DNA of 38,985 bases. Source: an uncultured Peptostreptococcaceae bacterium. GTDB lineage: Bacteria; Bacillota; Clostridia; Peptostreptococcales; Peptostreptococcaceae. This document shows positions 18,924-27,558 of this stretch, piece by piece. Within the stretch, counting starts at the first letter, position 1. Each line of letters opens with the position of its first letter. The notes under the pieces are model-generated. The model was not told the origin of the DNA. It was given only the letters and a program-made list of their open reading frames with translations, and ran no database searches. Position numbers and translations under genes: made by a program. Location: the NCBI GenBank assembly GCA_944383455.1, contig CALWPP010000013.1, positions 1 through 38,985 of the forward strand. Reading direction: 5' to 3'.

Positions 18924-19602
18924 CGCCCCACACCACCTTTAAATATTTTGGATTTTTTGGATTAAATTCAATCTTTTCTCGTATATTTCTTATATGTACC
19001 ATTATCGTATCAGTATTTACTGCTCTTTCCCTCCAAACATTCTCATAAATTTCTTCTGATGAAAAAACTCTTCCAGCATTTTTCATAAGTAAACTAAGTA
19101 TTTTAAATTCTATTGGAGTTAGTTTTACTAAATTATCATCAACTGTAACTTCCTTTGTATCTAAGTTTAACTCAATCCCTCCTACTGTAAATATAGAATC
19201 ATTGATATTATCTTTTTCTTTAATAGTTAAATACTTTTTATACCTTCTTAAATGTGAATTAACTCTTGCTAATAATTCAAGTGGATTAAAAGGCTTTGTA
19301 ACATAATCATCTCCTCCGATATTAAGTCCATTTATTTTATCTATTTCTTCTGATTTTGCAGATAAAAATATTATAGGAAAATCATAATCACTTCTAGCTT
19401 TCATTGTGAATTCGTGCCCATTTAATTTTGGCATCATAATATCTACTATTGCTAAATGTATATCTTGAGTTTTAATTATATCAAGCCCTTCCAACCCATT
19501 ATTTGCAATAAAAACATTATATCCTTGATTTAATAAATATACTTTTATTCCATTAGCAATATCATAATCATCTTCTACTATTAAAACATTGTATAAATTC
19601 AT
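18898..19602 (-). CDS. OmpR-family response regulator
   Basis: A 234-residue regulator: receiver domain (about 4-117) with acidic Asp11/Asp12, phosphorylated Asp54 in LAIVDIMMPK, and the conserved Lys in FLSAKSEE; then a winged-helix DNA-binding domain (about 135-232) with LTPIEFKILSLLMKNAGRVFSSEEIYENVW. It is paired with the histidine kinase that overlaps its 3' end. The Shine-Dalgarno candidate GGGAG is rather far (12 bases) from the ATG. Two perfect 11-bp direct repeats at 19669-19690, about 70 bases upstream, are the kind of site OmpR regulators bind, suggesting self-control. Confidence 0.92.
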   Translation of the reverse strand: MNLYNVLIVEDDYDIANGIKVYLLNQGYNVFIANNGLEGLDIIKTQDIHLAIVDIMMPKLNGHEFTMKARSDYDFPIIFLSAKSEEIDKINGLNIGGDDYVTKPFNPLELLARVNSHLRRYKKYLTIKEKDNINDSIFTVGGIELNLDTKEVTVDDNLVKLTPIEFKILSLLMKNAGRVFSSEEIYENVWRERAVNTDTIMVHIRNIREKIEFNPKNPKYLKVVWGVGYKIEKQ

Positions 19603-19668
19603 ACCTTAATTTTTCTCCCTTCTTGTATAAATAATAAATTAAAAATATTAAGATAAAGCTTATATAAA

Positions 19669-19690
19669 TCTAAAGATTTTCTAAAGATTT
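19669..19690. repeat. Tandem 11-bp direct repeats upstream of the response regulator
   Basis: TCTAAAGATTT occurs twice with no gap (19669-19679 and 19680-19690). One helical turn spacing is typical of OmpR/VanR-type binding sites. The repeats lie in the 250-base divergent gap between the two-component operon (-) and the sugar ABC ATPase gene (+), so either could be controlled. The rest of that gap (19603-19852) is very AT-rich, with no other clear signal. Confidence 0.6.
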
Positions 19691-19852
19691 ATTATAACCT
19701 ATTTCAAAAATCAATCTATATCTATAATTAATATAAAAATTATATTTAGTTTTGTATAGTTTATATAATTTTTTTGGTTATTTTATATATACCCAGGAAA
19801 ACATTTTTTTGATATTATTAGATTAAATATAAAACGTAAGGGGGATTTTAAA

Positions 19853-20986
19853 ATGGCTGAGGTTATTTTAAAAAATATTTGTAAATCGTATGACAATGGT
19901 TTTAATGCTGTAAAAAATGTTAATATACACATGAAAGATAAAGAATTTATAGTACTTGTTGGTCCATCTGGTTGTGGTAAGTCAACTACGTTAAGAATGA
20001 TAGCTGGGCTTGAAGATATTTCTTCTGGTGAACTTTATATAGGAGATAGACTTGTTAATGAGGTTGACCCTAAAGATAGAGATATCGCTATGGTTTTTCA
20101 AAACTATGCACTTTATCCACACTTAACAGTTTATGATAATATGGCTTTTGCTCTTAAGCTTAGAAAAATGCCAAAAGAAGAAATAGATAAAAAAGTAAGA
20201 GAAGCTGCAAGAATTCTTGACCTTGAAAAATTACTTGATAGAAAGCCAAAAGCCTTATCTGGAGGTCAAAGACAAAGGGTCGCTCTTGGTCGTGCAATAG
20301 TTAGAAATCCAAAAGTATTCTTAATGGATGAACCTTTAAGTAACCTTGATGCAAAACTTAGAGGTGTAATGAGAACTGAAATAACAAAACTTCACAAGTC
20401 TTTAGGTACTACTTTTATATATGTAACACACGACCAAGTTGAAGCTATGACAATGGCTGATAGAATAGTAGTTATGAAAGATGGTGTGGTTCAACAAATA
20501 GGAACACCACAAGATATTTATGAAAGACCAAATAACGTGTTTGTTGCAGGATTTATAGGTGCTCCTCAGATGAACTTTATAAATGTTACTTTAGTTGAGA
20601 GAAACGGACAAATCTATGCAGAGAATAACTCACTATCAATAGCTATAAATAAAGGTAATTATGATTCTATACAAGAAAAGTATATTGGTAAAGAAATGAT
20701 ACTTGGAATAAGACCAGAAGATATTCATATAGAAGATTTATTCGTTGAAAATAGTTTAGATAGTTCTTTTGAAGCAGTAGTTGAAATAAGAGAGATGATG
20801 GGTGCTGAGATATATGCTTACTTAAAATGTGGTGAAAGTAGCATAACTGCAAGACTTGATGGAAGATATAGATTAAATATAGATGATAAACTAAAACTTG
20901 CTATGGACAAAAATAGAATACATCTATTTGATAAAGAAACTGAAACTGCTGTAGTTCCTTCTTCTGAAAAAATAGCTAACGTTTAA
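19853..20986 (+). CDS. Sugar ABC transporter ATP-binding protein (MsmK/UgpC type)
   Basis: A 377-residue ATPase of the carbohydrate CUT1 type. Walker A GPSGCGKST (about 37-45), Q-loop in MVFQNYALYPHLTVYDN, signature LSGGQRQRVALGRAI (about 135), Walker B VFLMDEPLSNLDAKLR, and H-loop YVTHDQVEAMTMADR. The last 140 residues form the regulatory OB-fold (TOBE) region, including GIRPEDIHIE. AAGGGGGA precedes the ATG. No sugar permease or binding protein is near it; in Gram-positive bacteria a single MsmK-like ATPase can serve several sugar transporters, so this may be a shared subunit. The gene ends before a strong hairpin. Confidence 0.93.
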   Translation: MAEVILKNICKSYDNGFNAVKNVNIHMKDKEFIVLVGPSGCGKSTTLRMIAGLEDISSGELYIGDRLVNEVDPKDRDIAMVFQNYALYPHLTVYDNMAFALKLRKMPKEEIDKKVREAARILDLEKLLDRKPKALSGGQRQRVALGRAIVRNPKVFLMDEPLSNLDAKLRGVMRTEITKLHKSLGTTFIYVTHDQVEAMTMADRIVVMKDGVVQQIGTPQDIYERPNNVFVAGFIGAPQMNFINVTLVERNGQIYAENNSLSIAINKGNYDSIQEKYIGKEMILGIRPEDIHIEDLFVENSLDSSFEAVVEIREMMGAEIYAYLKCGESSITARLDGRYRLNIDDKLKLAMDKNRIHLFDKETETAVVPSSEKIANV

Positions 20987-21004
20987 TATAAATTATGATA
21001 ATAT

Positions 21005-21036
21005 AAAAGTAAGATGAATATTCATCTTACTTTTTT
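21005..21036 (+). terminator. Perfect hairpin terminator between ABC ATPase and regulator genes
   Basis: 21005-21034 is a perfect 30-base palindrome (15-bp arms starting AAAAGTAAGATGAAT) running into six Ts at 21031-21036. Only 16 bases separate the T-run from the next ATG, leaving no room for a promoter for the regulator gene, which must depend on read-through. Confidence 0.85.
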
Positions 21037-21052
21037 GATAACAGGGGGATTT

Positions 21053-21820
21053 ATGGATAGCTTAGCAGAATTTTTAGAAAGACAACTAAATAAAAATGTA
21101 CGCATTTTTGAGTACAAAAATCAAAACATAGGAAATAATCAACATTTAATAAGTTTTAATAATAATTCATATGTAATAGAAATAATAAATAATAAATTAC
21201 CTGATAATATAAACGGCTTTTGCTATTTATTTTTCCAAAATAATCTTGATTTTAATTCATTAAGCAAAATATTGTATAATTTATTTGAAAATATAGAAAT
21301 ATTTAAGCATGAAAATTTCTTAGTTGTTTTATCTAAAAAAAACTTATGTATAGATAAATCTACACTAGATATAGTAGAAACTGAAAGTTATCGAAGTACT
21401 AATATAATAAATCTTGGTAAGATAGATTCTTGTGATGATTTCAATCTAAAATATAAAATTGTAGATGAACTTTTTAAAAATACTTTCCTAAGAGACGAAA
21501 ATATTAATAAAATAGCTACTATTAGCGATTTAAAAATATATAAATTTATAGATATTTGTAGTTCTTATATAGAATTTGAAAAACTCATAAATATAAATAC
21601 TTTAAAAAGTATAGATAAAAACCTGATAAAAACTGGAGTTAATTTTATTGAAAACGACTTAAATATTTCAAAGACTTCAACCTCTCTTTTTCTTCATAGA
21701 AATACTTTAATTTATAGACTTGATAAAATAAAAGAAACACTAAATTTAGACCTTAGAAATTTTAAAGATGCTTTTATATTTTATATTAGTTCAAAATATT
21801 TTTTATATTTTAATAAATAG
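21053..21820 (+). CDS. PucR/CdaR-type helix-turn-helix regulator
   Basis: A 255-residue protein whose C-terminal 55 residues carry the PucR-type helix-turn-helix with the hallmark HRNTLIYRLDKIKE followed by LDLRNFKDAFIFYIS. The N-terminal 190 residues match no domain I can name. A frame can be opened earlier, at 21014, but that ATG lies inside the terminator hairpin; the ATG at 21053 has AGGGGGA at the correct distance. Relatives regulate sugar-acid or purine catabolic genes. Its place behind the sugar ABC ATPase suggests a role in carbohydrate use, but no target is visible. Confidence 0.8.
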   Translation: MDSLAEFLERQLNKNVRIFEYKNQNIGNNQHLISFNNNSYVIEIINNKLPDNINGFCYLFFQNNLDFNSLSKILYNLFENIEIFKHENFLVVLSKKNLCIDKSTLDIVETESYRSTNIINLGKIDSCDDFNLKYKIVDELFKNTFLRDENINKIATISDLKIYKFIDICSSYIEFEKLININTLKSIDKNLIKTGVNFIENDLNISKTSTSLFLHRNTLIYRLDKIKETLNLDLRNFKDAFIFYISSKYFLYFNK

Positions 21821-21887
21821 AGTTTTTGCAATATATAAATACTTAAAAATAAAATTATATAAATTAATAATAATTTTTTAAATATAA

Positions 21888-21912
21888 AAAATGGTGCTAA
21901 AAGCACCATTTT
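21888..21912. terminator. Terminator shared by pyrE and the PucR-type gene
   Basis: Arms 21888-21898 and 21902-21912 are perfectly complementary over 11 bp (AAAATGGTGCT) with an AAA loop. A-runs and T-runs at both sides make it usable in both directions. The arm overlaps the pyrE stop codon. The 67 bases between it and the regulator stop hold nothing else that I can see. Confidence 0.85.
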
Positions 21913-22495
21913 ACATTCCTAATTCTTTAAATTCTCTACTTCCTGGTTTTACTAAATCTATCTTTCCTTCTTTACAAAGCGGACATTCATCAGCTTCATA
22001 TACCTTTATATCAAGTTTTATCGCACTATATATTGGAAGTCCTATATCTGAACTAGTTCTATCAGCTATACAAGCAACCCCTATAACTTCCCCACCTAAT
22101 TTTTCTAAAGCTTCTTTAGTTTCTATTGTAGATTTTCCAGTAGTTACAACATCTTCTGCTATTATTATTTTAGCTCCTTTTTTAACCTCAAAACCACGTC
22201 TAAGCTCCATTACTCCATCTTTTCTTTCAGTAAATACAGTTTCTTTATTTAATTGTCTTCCAAGTTCATAGGAAACTATAACTCCTCCCATAGCAGGACC
22301 AACAACTAAATCTATTTCTAAATCTTTTATTTTATCAACTACAGTACTTAAAACCTTCTCTGCATATTCTGGAAATCTTAATACTTTTGCACATTGAACG
22401 TATCTATTGCTATGCTTTCCTGATGATAATAAGAAATGTCCTTCTAAAAGTGCATCACTCTTTTTTAATATTTCAACTACATCTACCTTGCTCAT
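21911..22495 (-). CDS. pyrE: Orotate phosphoribosyltransferase
   Basis: A 194-residue enzyme joining orotate and PRPP to give OMP. The PRPP-binding motif is [14 protein letters not shown] (about 106-119), and the N-terminal [18 protein letters not shown] is typical of the class with LSSGKHS. The ATG directly abuts the pyrD stop codon. It is the last gene of pyrBKDE, followed by a terminator. C-terminal cysteines ([10 protein letters not shown]) are of unknown importance, though seen in some clostridial members. Confidence 0.96.
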   Translation of the reverse strand: MSKVDVVEILKKSDALLEGHFLLSSGKHSNRYVQCAKVLRFPEYAEKVLSTVVDKIKDLEIDLVVGPAMGGVIVSYELGRQLNKETVFTERKDGVMELRRGFEVKKGAKIIIAEDVVTTGKSTIETKEALEKLGGEVIGVACIADRTSSDIGLPIYSAIKLDIKVYEADECPLCKEGKIDLVKPGSREFKELGM

Positions 22496-23398
22496 CTATA
22501 TCACTCCTCTTATTTCGTCTAATGTTTTTATATTATTTTCTATCATAAATTTTTCTAAATCTTTTATTATTTCTTCTCCAATTCTTGGATTTACAAAGTT
22601 TACAGTCCCTAACTGTACACAAGTAGCACCAGCCATTATAAATTCTATAACGTCATCCACATTCATTATTCCACCCATTCCTATTACTGGAATAGATACA
22701 TTTTTACAAACTTCGTGAACCATTCTAAGTGCTATTGGTTTTATTGCAGGTCCTGAAAGACCAGCATAAACATTTTCAAAAACTGGCTTCCTATTTTTTA
22801 TATCTATTGCCATAGCTTTAAATGTATTTACTAAAGAAATAGCATCTGCTCCTTCTTCTTCACAAACTCTAGCCATCCCAACTATATCTTCTGCATTTGG
22901 AGATAACTTTACTATAAGTGGTAAACTAACTACCCTTCTTACTTCACGAACAACTTCTCTTGCAACTTCATTTTTTATTCCAAAAGCCATTCCTCCAGCC
23001 TTAACATTTGGACAAGAAATATTAAGCTCTATCATATCTATCTCTTTATCATTTAAAAGTTTAGCTCCCTCAACATAATCTTCTATAGTTGCTCCACCTA
23101 AGTTAGCAATTTTTACAGTATCTAAACTTTTAAAATATTCTAATTCATTTTCTATAAATCCTTTTACTCCAGGATTTTCAAGACCAACACTATTCATCAT
23201 TCCAGATGGAGTTTCAAATACTCTCATTCCATTATTTCCATCTCTTTTATAAAGTGTAAGACCTTTACTACTTATACCACCTAATTTATTTATATCATAA
23301 ATTTCTCCATACTCTTTTCCAAATCCAAAAGTACCAGATGCCATTATTATAGGGTTTTTAAAAGTAATATCTCCTATTTTACATTCTAAATTAATCAT
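22496..23398 (-). CDS. pyrD: Dihydroorotate dehydrogenase, class 1B catalytic subunit
   Basis: A 300-residue FMN enzyme oxidising dihydroorotate to orotate. The catalytic base is Cys129 in ELNISCPN, which marks class 1; the phosphate-binding end is [25 protein letters not shown]. Class 1B is indicated by the PyrK gene immediately upstream, which supplies FAD and [2Fe-2S] for transfer to NAD+. The start codon overlaps the pyrK end by 8 bases, with GAGGAAG upstream. Confidence 0.97.
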   Translation of the reverse strand: MINLECKIGDITFKNPIIMASGTFGFGKEYGEIYDINKLGGISSKGLTLYKRDGNNGMRVFETPSGMMNSVGLENPGVKGFIENELEYFKSLDTVKIANLGGATIEDYVEGAKLLNDKEIDMIELNISCPNVKAGGMAFGIKNEVAREVVREVRRVVSLPLIVKLSPNAEDIVGMARVCEEEGADAISLVNTFKAMAIDIKNRKPVFENVYAGLSGPAIKPIALRMVHEVCKNVSIPVIGMGGIMNVDDVIEFIMAGATCVQLGTVNFVNPRIGEEIIKDLEKFMIENNIKTLDEIRGVI

Positions 23399-24083
23399 TA
23401 AAAATCACTTCCTCTCCCCAAAATACTGGTCCATCTTTACAAGTCTTTTTGTTTCCTGAGTTAGTCTTACAAGTACAAACAAGGCAAGCTCCTACCCCAC
23501 AAGCCATATGATTTTCAAGTGAAACCATTATTTTTGTGTTTGTATTTTCAGTCATTTTTACTAAAGACTTCATCATAGGAGTTGGTCCACAAGTAAGTAT
23601 GTAATCATATTTGTTAACATCAAGATATTTAGTTACAAAATCATTATTAGTTGCAACAAATACCTCATTACAAACTTCTTTGAATTCATCAACTAAAACA
23701 GATTCGTTTCTAAATCCTAAGTAAGCATCACAATTTTTTATATTTTTAGCTACTAAATAAAGTGGTGCAACACCTATTCCCCCACCAACTAATGCAACTT
23801 TTCCTTCAACTTTTTTATAACCATTTCCATAAGGTCCTTCAAGGTTTATTTTATCTCCTACTTTTAATTTAGAAAATATTTTAGTTCCCTCTCCAAAAAC
23901 TTTATATAAAAAAGTTATACTATTTTCATCTATATCACAAATACTTATTGGTCTTGATAAAAGTGGATAATTACTTTCAGTCCTTAACATATAAAACTGA
24001 CCCATCTCACCTTTAAGATTACCTTCTACTTTCATAAGGTACATATCATCAGCTAAGTATCTATTTTCGATTATATTATACAT
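23391..24083 (-). CDS. pyrK: Dihydroorotate dehydrogenase electron transfer subunit
   Basis: A 230-residue ferredoxin reductase-like protein. The FAD-binding motif is [14 protein letters not shown] (RPxS/T type), the NAD-binding segment [19 protein letters not shown], and the C-terminal [2Fe-2S] ligands lie in [13 protein letters not shown] with the fourth cysteine in [10 protein letters not shown]. It carries electrons from PyrD to NAD+. It lies 11 bases behind pyrB. Confidence 0.97.
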   Translation of the reverse strand: MYNIIENRYLADDMYLMKVEGNLKGEMGQFYMLRTESNYPLLSRPISICDIDENSITFLYKVFGEGTKIFSKLKVGDKINLEGPYGNGYKKVEGKVALVGGGIGVAPLYLVAKNIKNCDAYLGFRNESVLVDEFKEVCNEVFVATNNDFVTKYLDVNKYDYILTCGPTPMMKSLVKMTENTNTKIMVSLENHMACGVGACLVCTCKTNSGNKKTCKDGPVFWGEEVIFND

Positions 24084-24094
24084 TTTATCCTCAC

Positions 24095-25006
24095 CTACTT
24101 TTCTAATTCTAAAAGCTTAATAATTAAAGCCATTCTAACAAACATTCCATATCTTGCTTGTTTAAAATAAACTGCTCTTTCATCATCATCAACTTCTTCA
24201 TCTATTTCATTAACTCTTGGAAGTGGATGCATAATAATCATATCATTTTTAGCTTTTTTCAGCTTTTTTAAGTCTAATATATAAAAATCTTTTAATCTTT
24301 CATACTCATCTAAATCATTAAATCTTTCTCTTTGAACTCTTGTCATATATAAAATATCAAGCTTATCTATAACTTCATCTAAACTTTCAGTTTCTATATA
24401 GGTATGATTTTTACTAGTTAATTCTTCTTTTATATATGAAGGCATTTTTAGTTCTTTTGGTGATATAAAAATAAACTTCATTCCACTATATCTTGACATA
24501 GCTTTTACTAATGAATGAACAGTTCTACCATTTTCTAAATCTCCACAAATACCAATTGTATGATTATTTAAATCTCCCTTTAAAGATTTTATAGTTAATA
24601 AATCTGTTAATGTTTGAGTTGGATGTTGATTTTTGCCATCTCCTGCATTTATAAAAGGAACACTTGTATACTTACAAGCTTCACTTGCAGACCCTTCTAA
24701 AGGATGTCTCATAGCTATTATATCTGCATAACAAGAAACAGTTTTTATAGTATCTTTTAAACTCTCTCCTTTTGAAACTGATGAAGAATTAGGCTCAGAA
24801 AATCCTATAACATTTCCTCCAAGTCTTTTCATTGCAGATTCAAAACTTAATCTTGTTCTTGTTGATGGTTCAAAAAAAAGAGTAGCAAGTAATTTACCTT
24901 CACATACTTTAGAATATTTTGAAGGATTACTCATTATATCTTGAGATAACGAAAGTATTTCGTTAATTTGTTCTATAGAAAAGTCTTCTGGTTGGACTAA
25001 ATTCAT
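24095..25006 (-). CDS. pyrB: Aspartate carbamoyltransferase catalytic subunit
   Basis: A 303-residue enzyme making carbamoyl aspartate. Substrate-binding motifs are [14 protein letters not shown] (about 47-60), [22 protein letters not shown] and [10 protein letters not shown]. Length matches the catalytic chain; no pyrI regulatory chain follows, and other pathway genes (pyrC, pyrF, carAB) are not in the window. The Shine-Dalgarno GGAGG (25017-25013) is three bases from the end of the PyrR-type hairpin at 25021-25040, so translation is likely controlled by it. Confidence 0.97.
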   Translation of the reverse strand: MNLVQPEDFSIEQINEILSLSQDIMSNPSKYSKVCEGKLLATLFFEPSTRTRLSFESAMKRLGGNVIGFSEPNSSSVSKGESLKDTIKTVSCYADIIAMRHPLEGSASEACKYTSVPFINAGDGKNQHPTQTLTDLLTIKSLKGDLNNHTIGICGDLENGRTVHSLVKAMSRYSGMKFIFISPKELKMPSYIKEELTSKNHTYIETESLDEVIDKLDILYMTRVQRERFNDLDEYERLKDFYILDLKKLKKAKNDMIIMHPLPRVNEIDEEVDDDERAVYFKQARYGMFVRMALIIKLLELEK

Positions 25007-25020
25007 AAACTTCCTCCTTT

Positions 25021-25040
25021 TTTAGCCTCTCTGGACTAAA
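25021..25040 (-). promoter_or_regulatory. PyrR-binding RNA loop at the pyrB ribosome binding site
   Basis: On the minus strand the conserved PyrR-binding sequence AGTCCAGAGAGGCT (25037-25024) is present without mismatch to the ARUCCNGNGAGGYU consensus, flanked by TTT and AAA that extend the closing stem (TTTAG/CTAAA). Unlike the Bacillus leaders there is no terminator after it; the stem ends three bases before GGAGG. PyrR is not encoded in the window. A CTAAA further 5' (25061-25065 region) could compete for the same TTTAG arm. Confidence 0.85.
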
Positions 25041-25065
25041 TTTAAAAGTATTTTATCTTTTAGTT

Positions 25066-25094
25066 AGATTATCATTTTTTTTATCTAAAGTCAA
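25066..25094 (-). promoter_or_regulatory. Promoter of pyrBKDE
   Basis: TTGACT at 25094-25089 on the minus strand, then GATAAT (25073-25068, spacer 15) or TAATCT (25071-25066, spacer 17). Either gives a leader of only about 50-55 bases, long enough for the PyrR loop but not for a separate terminator. Confidence 0.6.
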
Positions 25095-25109
25095 TAATTA
25101 TATAATAGT

Positions 25110-25146
25110 AAAAAGGTATTTTGATAAGATATCAAAATACCTTTTT
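25110..25146 (-). terminator. Terminator of the flavoprotein operon
   Basis: Arms 25110-25126 and 25130-25146 pair perfectly over 17 bp with a three-base loop; A-rich at one base and T-rich at the other. It follows the flavoprotein stop and lies just before the pyr promoter; read in minus direction, a T-run ends the hairpin. Confidence 0.88.
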
Positions 25147-25148
25147 TA

Positions 25149-26033
25149 TTAAAATTCTAATTTATCTATTAAATACTTACATTCATATTCTATATCTTCT
25201 ATATAATCATGAATATATATACTATTACCACATGCAAATATATTTTCTCTTGAAGTCATAAAGTTTTTATCAACTTCTGCTCCAGTAGTTTTTGGATTTA
25301 ATTTTATATTACTTCTCATAGCCAAAAGTCCGTCTGATAACATACTTCTAGCAAAAATTACAGTATCACAATCTATATTTTTTTCTTCTTTTCCATTTGA
25401 AATTCTAACTAATTCTACTCTGCTATTTCCTTCAATAGAAGTTATATTATAATTATAATATATTTTATCAGTTAATCCATAAGTTTTACAATTTTTATCA
25501 TCAGAAATAATATTTATTTTTATATTATGTTTTTTTAACTCTTTTTCTATCATATAAAGAGTTTGTCCACCTTCAATAAGTATATTTTTTCCTGGAATAA
25601 TTCCCATACTAAAAATTTTCTTTGCCATACCTACTGTTAAAACTCCTGCACATCTATCTCCTAACATACTAAGAGATTTTCTATATCCTTCTTTAGCTCC
25701 ATTTGCTATTATTATTTTTTTACCTTTTATTTTTTCTATTCCATTAGTTTTACTTGTGCAAATAATTTCATTATTTTCTTCTATTTTAAGTGCCATAGTA
25801 TCTAATTTTTTTTCTACATTAAAATTTTTCATGTCATTTAATAATTTTTCTTTGTATTCTATTCCAGTTATACTATTTTTACCTATACTATAATCTGAAA
25901 GATTTAACGCTCCACCAAGTACAGAATCCTTTTCTATAAGTAATACATTATTAATTCCTTTTTTAGAAGCTTCTATAGCACATAAAATTCCAGATGCCCC
26001 TCCTCCTATAATTATTAAATCATAATCTTTCAT
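25149..26033 (-). CDS. Degenerate GlpB-like FAD-dependent oxidoreductase
   Basis: A 294-residue flavoprotein. The N-terminal FAD motif is intact (DLIIIGGGASGILCAIEASKKG, then LLIEKD), and the C terminus has FACGNSIYIHDYIEDIE as in the oxidoreductases found beside GlpA-like proteins. Against my recollection of those relatives (about 410-430 residues) it is short: the redox region usually LNQCIH reads LNLSDY, and the second Rossmann motif usually GSGDIG reads EGGQTL, so NAD binding and cysteine chemistry look lost. Opening the frame at a TTG seven codons earlier would read through the Shine-Dalgarno (AAGGAGG); the ATG at 26033 is one base after the upstream stop. Function unknown; probably a partner of the preceding protein. 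Confidence 0.75.
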   Translation of the reverse strand: MKDYDLIIIGGGASGILCAIEASKKGINNVLLIEKDSVLGGALNLSDYSIGKNSITGIEYKEKLLNDMKNFNVEKKLDTMALKIEENNEIICTSKTNGIEKIKGKKIIIANGAKEGYRKSLSMLGDRCAGVLTVGMAKKIFSMGIIPGKNILIEGGQTLYMIEKELKKHNIKINIISDDKNCKTYGLTDKIYYNYNITSIEGNSRVELVRISNGKEEKNIDCDTVIFARSMLSDGLLAMRSNIKLNPKTTGAEVDKNFMTSRENIFACGNSIYIHDYIEDIEYECKYLIDKLEF

Positions 26034-26034
26034 A

Positions 26035-27456
26035 TTAGTCCTCCTTAAATCCAACTACTGTTGAAGATAAATTGTTCTTTTTAACTTCAGTTATATCTAC
26101 CCCAAGCTCTTTACTTAATATAATACTTATTGGTAACATGCAACCACTTCCTTGACAGCCACCCATCATAGCTCTAGTTCTTCTTTTTATTCCATCTAAA
26201 GTTTTTGCTCCTAGAGGTCTTTTTATTGAATCTATAATTTCACCCTCTGTTACAAATTCACATTTACATATCATTTTACCATATGATGGATTTTTAGATA
26301 TTAATTCATTTTTTTCATCTATACTTAATTCTGACATTCTAACCATTTTTTCTCTAATCGGATTAAAATTATCTTTTTTAACTAATTCTATATTTTTTGA
26401 TATTATTTTGGTAACATATTCTGCTATTGCTGGAGCCGCTGTAAGCCCTGGTGAATCTATTCCAATTACATTTATAAAATTTTTTAAATTTTTAGCTTCT
26501 TCAATTATAAAATCTTCGCTGTCTAATTTTGGTCTTATACCACTAAAAGTATTTAAAACTCTTTCAAATGGTAAATTTTTAATAGTTTTATTACTTTTAG
26601 ACATAATTTCATCTATACCTTCTCTAGAAGTTCTTATAGTATCATCAGATTTAGCATTTGGTCCTAATAATAAATTACCATCAACAGTAGGAGTTACCAA
26701 AATACCTTTGCTTAACTTGCTAGGTACTTGAAATAAAGTCCTTGTACATAAAGTACCTGCTACTTTATCAAATAAACAGTATTCTCCTTTTACAGGTTTT
26801 ATTTCATATTTTTCTTCATTTATTAAATTATTTAAGTATGCTCCACTAAGTCCTGACGCATTTATAACTACTTTAGTTTTAATAGTACTGTTATCTTTCA
26901 TAACTAATATGTATATATCATCTTCTTTTTTTATATCAATAACTTCTTTTCCAAGTAAAAACTCAACACCATTTTCTACTGCATTCTCTCCAAGTGCCAA
27001 AGTCATCTCATAAGGACTAACTATTGCAGATGTTTTTACTAATAAAGCCTTTAACACATCAGGATTTATATTTTTTTCAAGATATAAAACTTCTTCTTTA
27101 TCTATTATTTCAAGACCTTTTACTCCTAATTTTTCTCCATTTTCTTTTAGATATTCTAATCTACTTACTTCATATTCATCAAAAGCCAAAATAAGAGCTT
27201 CATTTCTTTTAAATGAAAACTGTAATTCTTTAGCTAAATTATCCATCATTTCATTCCCTTTTATATTTAATTTAGCTTTTAGTGTTCCTTCTTTTTCATT
27301 ATACCCAGCATGTATAATACCACTATTTCCTTTTGATATACCTTCTGATACATCAAAATTTTTATCTAAAACCTTTATTTTTAAATTATATCTTGATAAT
27401 TCTCTTGCTATTGAACAACCTACAACTCCTGCACCTATAATTACAATATCGTTCAT
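26035..27456 (-). CDS. GlpA-like FAD-dependent glycerol-3-phosphate dehydrogenase family protein
   Basis: A 473-residue flavoprotein. N-terminal FAD motif [20 protein letters not shown], then a DAO-type domain to about 355 with SGIIHAGYN, and a C-terminal BFD-like [2Fe-2S] domain with ligands in MICKCEF and [11 protein letters not shown]. This layout is that of anaerobic GlpA and of related 2-hydroxyacid or 2-hydroxyglutarate dehydrogenases, so the substrate is open. The ATG at 27456 is nine bases from AAGGAG; an ATG three codons earlier would touch the Shine-Dalgarno. It is followed after one base by the GlpB-like gene. No glycerol kinase or facilitator is next to it. Confidence 0.82.
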   Translation of the reverse strand: MNDIVIIGAGVVGCSIARELSRYNLKIKVLDKNFDVSEGISKGNSGIIHAGYNEKEGTLKAKLNIKGNEMMDNLAKELQFSFKRNEALILAFDEYEVSRLEYLKENGEKLGVKGLEIIDKEEVLYLEKNINPDVLKALLVKTSAIVSPYEMTLALGENAVENGVEFLLGKEVIDIKKEDDIYILVMKDNSTIKTKVVINASGLSGAYLNNLINEEKYEIKPVKGEYCLFDKVAGTLCTRTLFQVPSKLSKGILVTPTVDGNLLLGPNAKSDDTIRTSREGIDEIMSKSNKTIKNLPFERVLNTFSGIRPKLDSEDFIIEEAKNLKNFINVIGIDSPGLTAAPAIAEYVTKIISKNIELVKKDNFNPIREKMVRMSELSIDEKNELISKNPSYGKMICKCEFVTEGEIIDSIKRPLGAKTLDGIKRRTRAMMGGCQGSGCMLPISIILSKELGVDITEVKKNNLSSTVVGFKED

Positions 27457-27527
27457 ATTGTTCATCTCCTTAAAATAGTTTTTAATAATATTATATACAT
27501 ACTTATATATTAATAAAAGTGTATATC

Positions 27528-27557
27528 AAAAAAGACTACCAAAAGGCAGTCTTTTTT
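27528..27557 (-). terminator. Terminator of the NlpC/P60 gene
   Basis: Arms 27528-27540 and 27545-27557 pair over 13 bp with one G-T wobble and an AAAA loop. The minus-strand transcript ends in six Ts. It begins two bases beyond the stop codon. Confidence 0.85.
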
Positions 27558-27558
27558 A

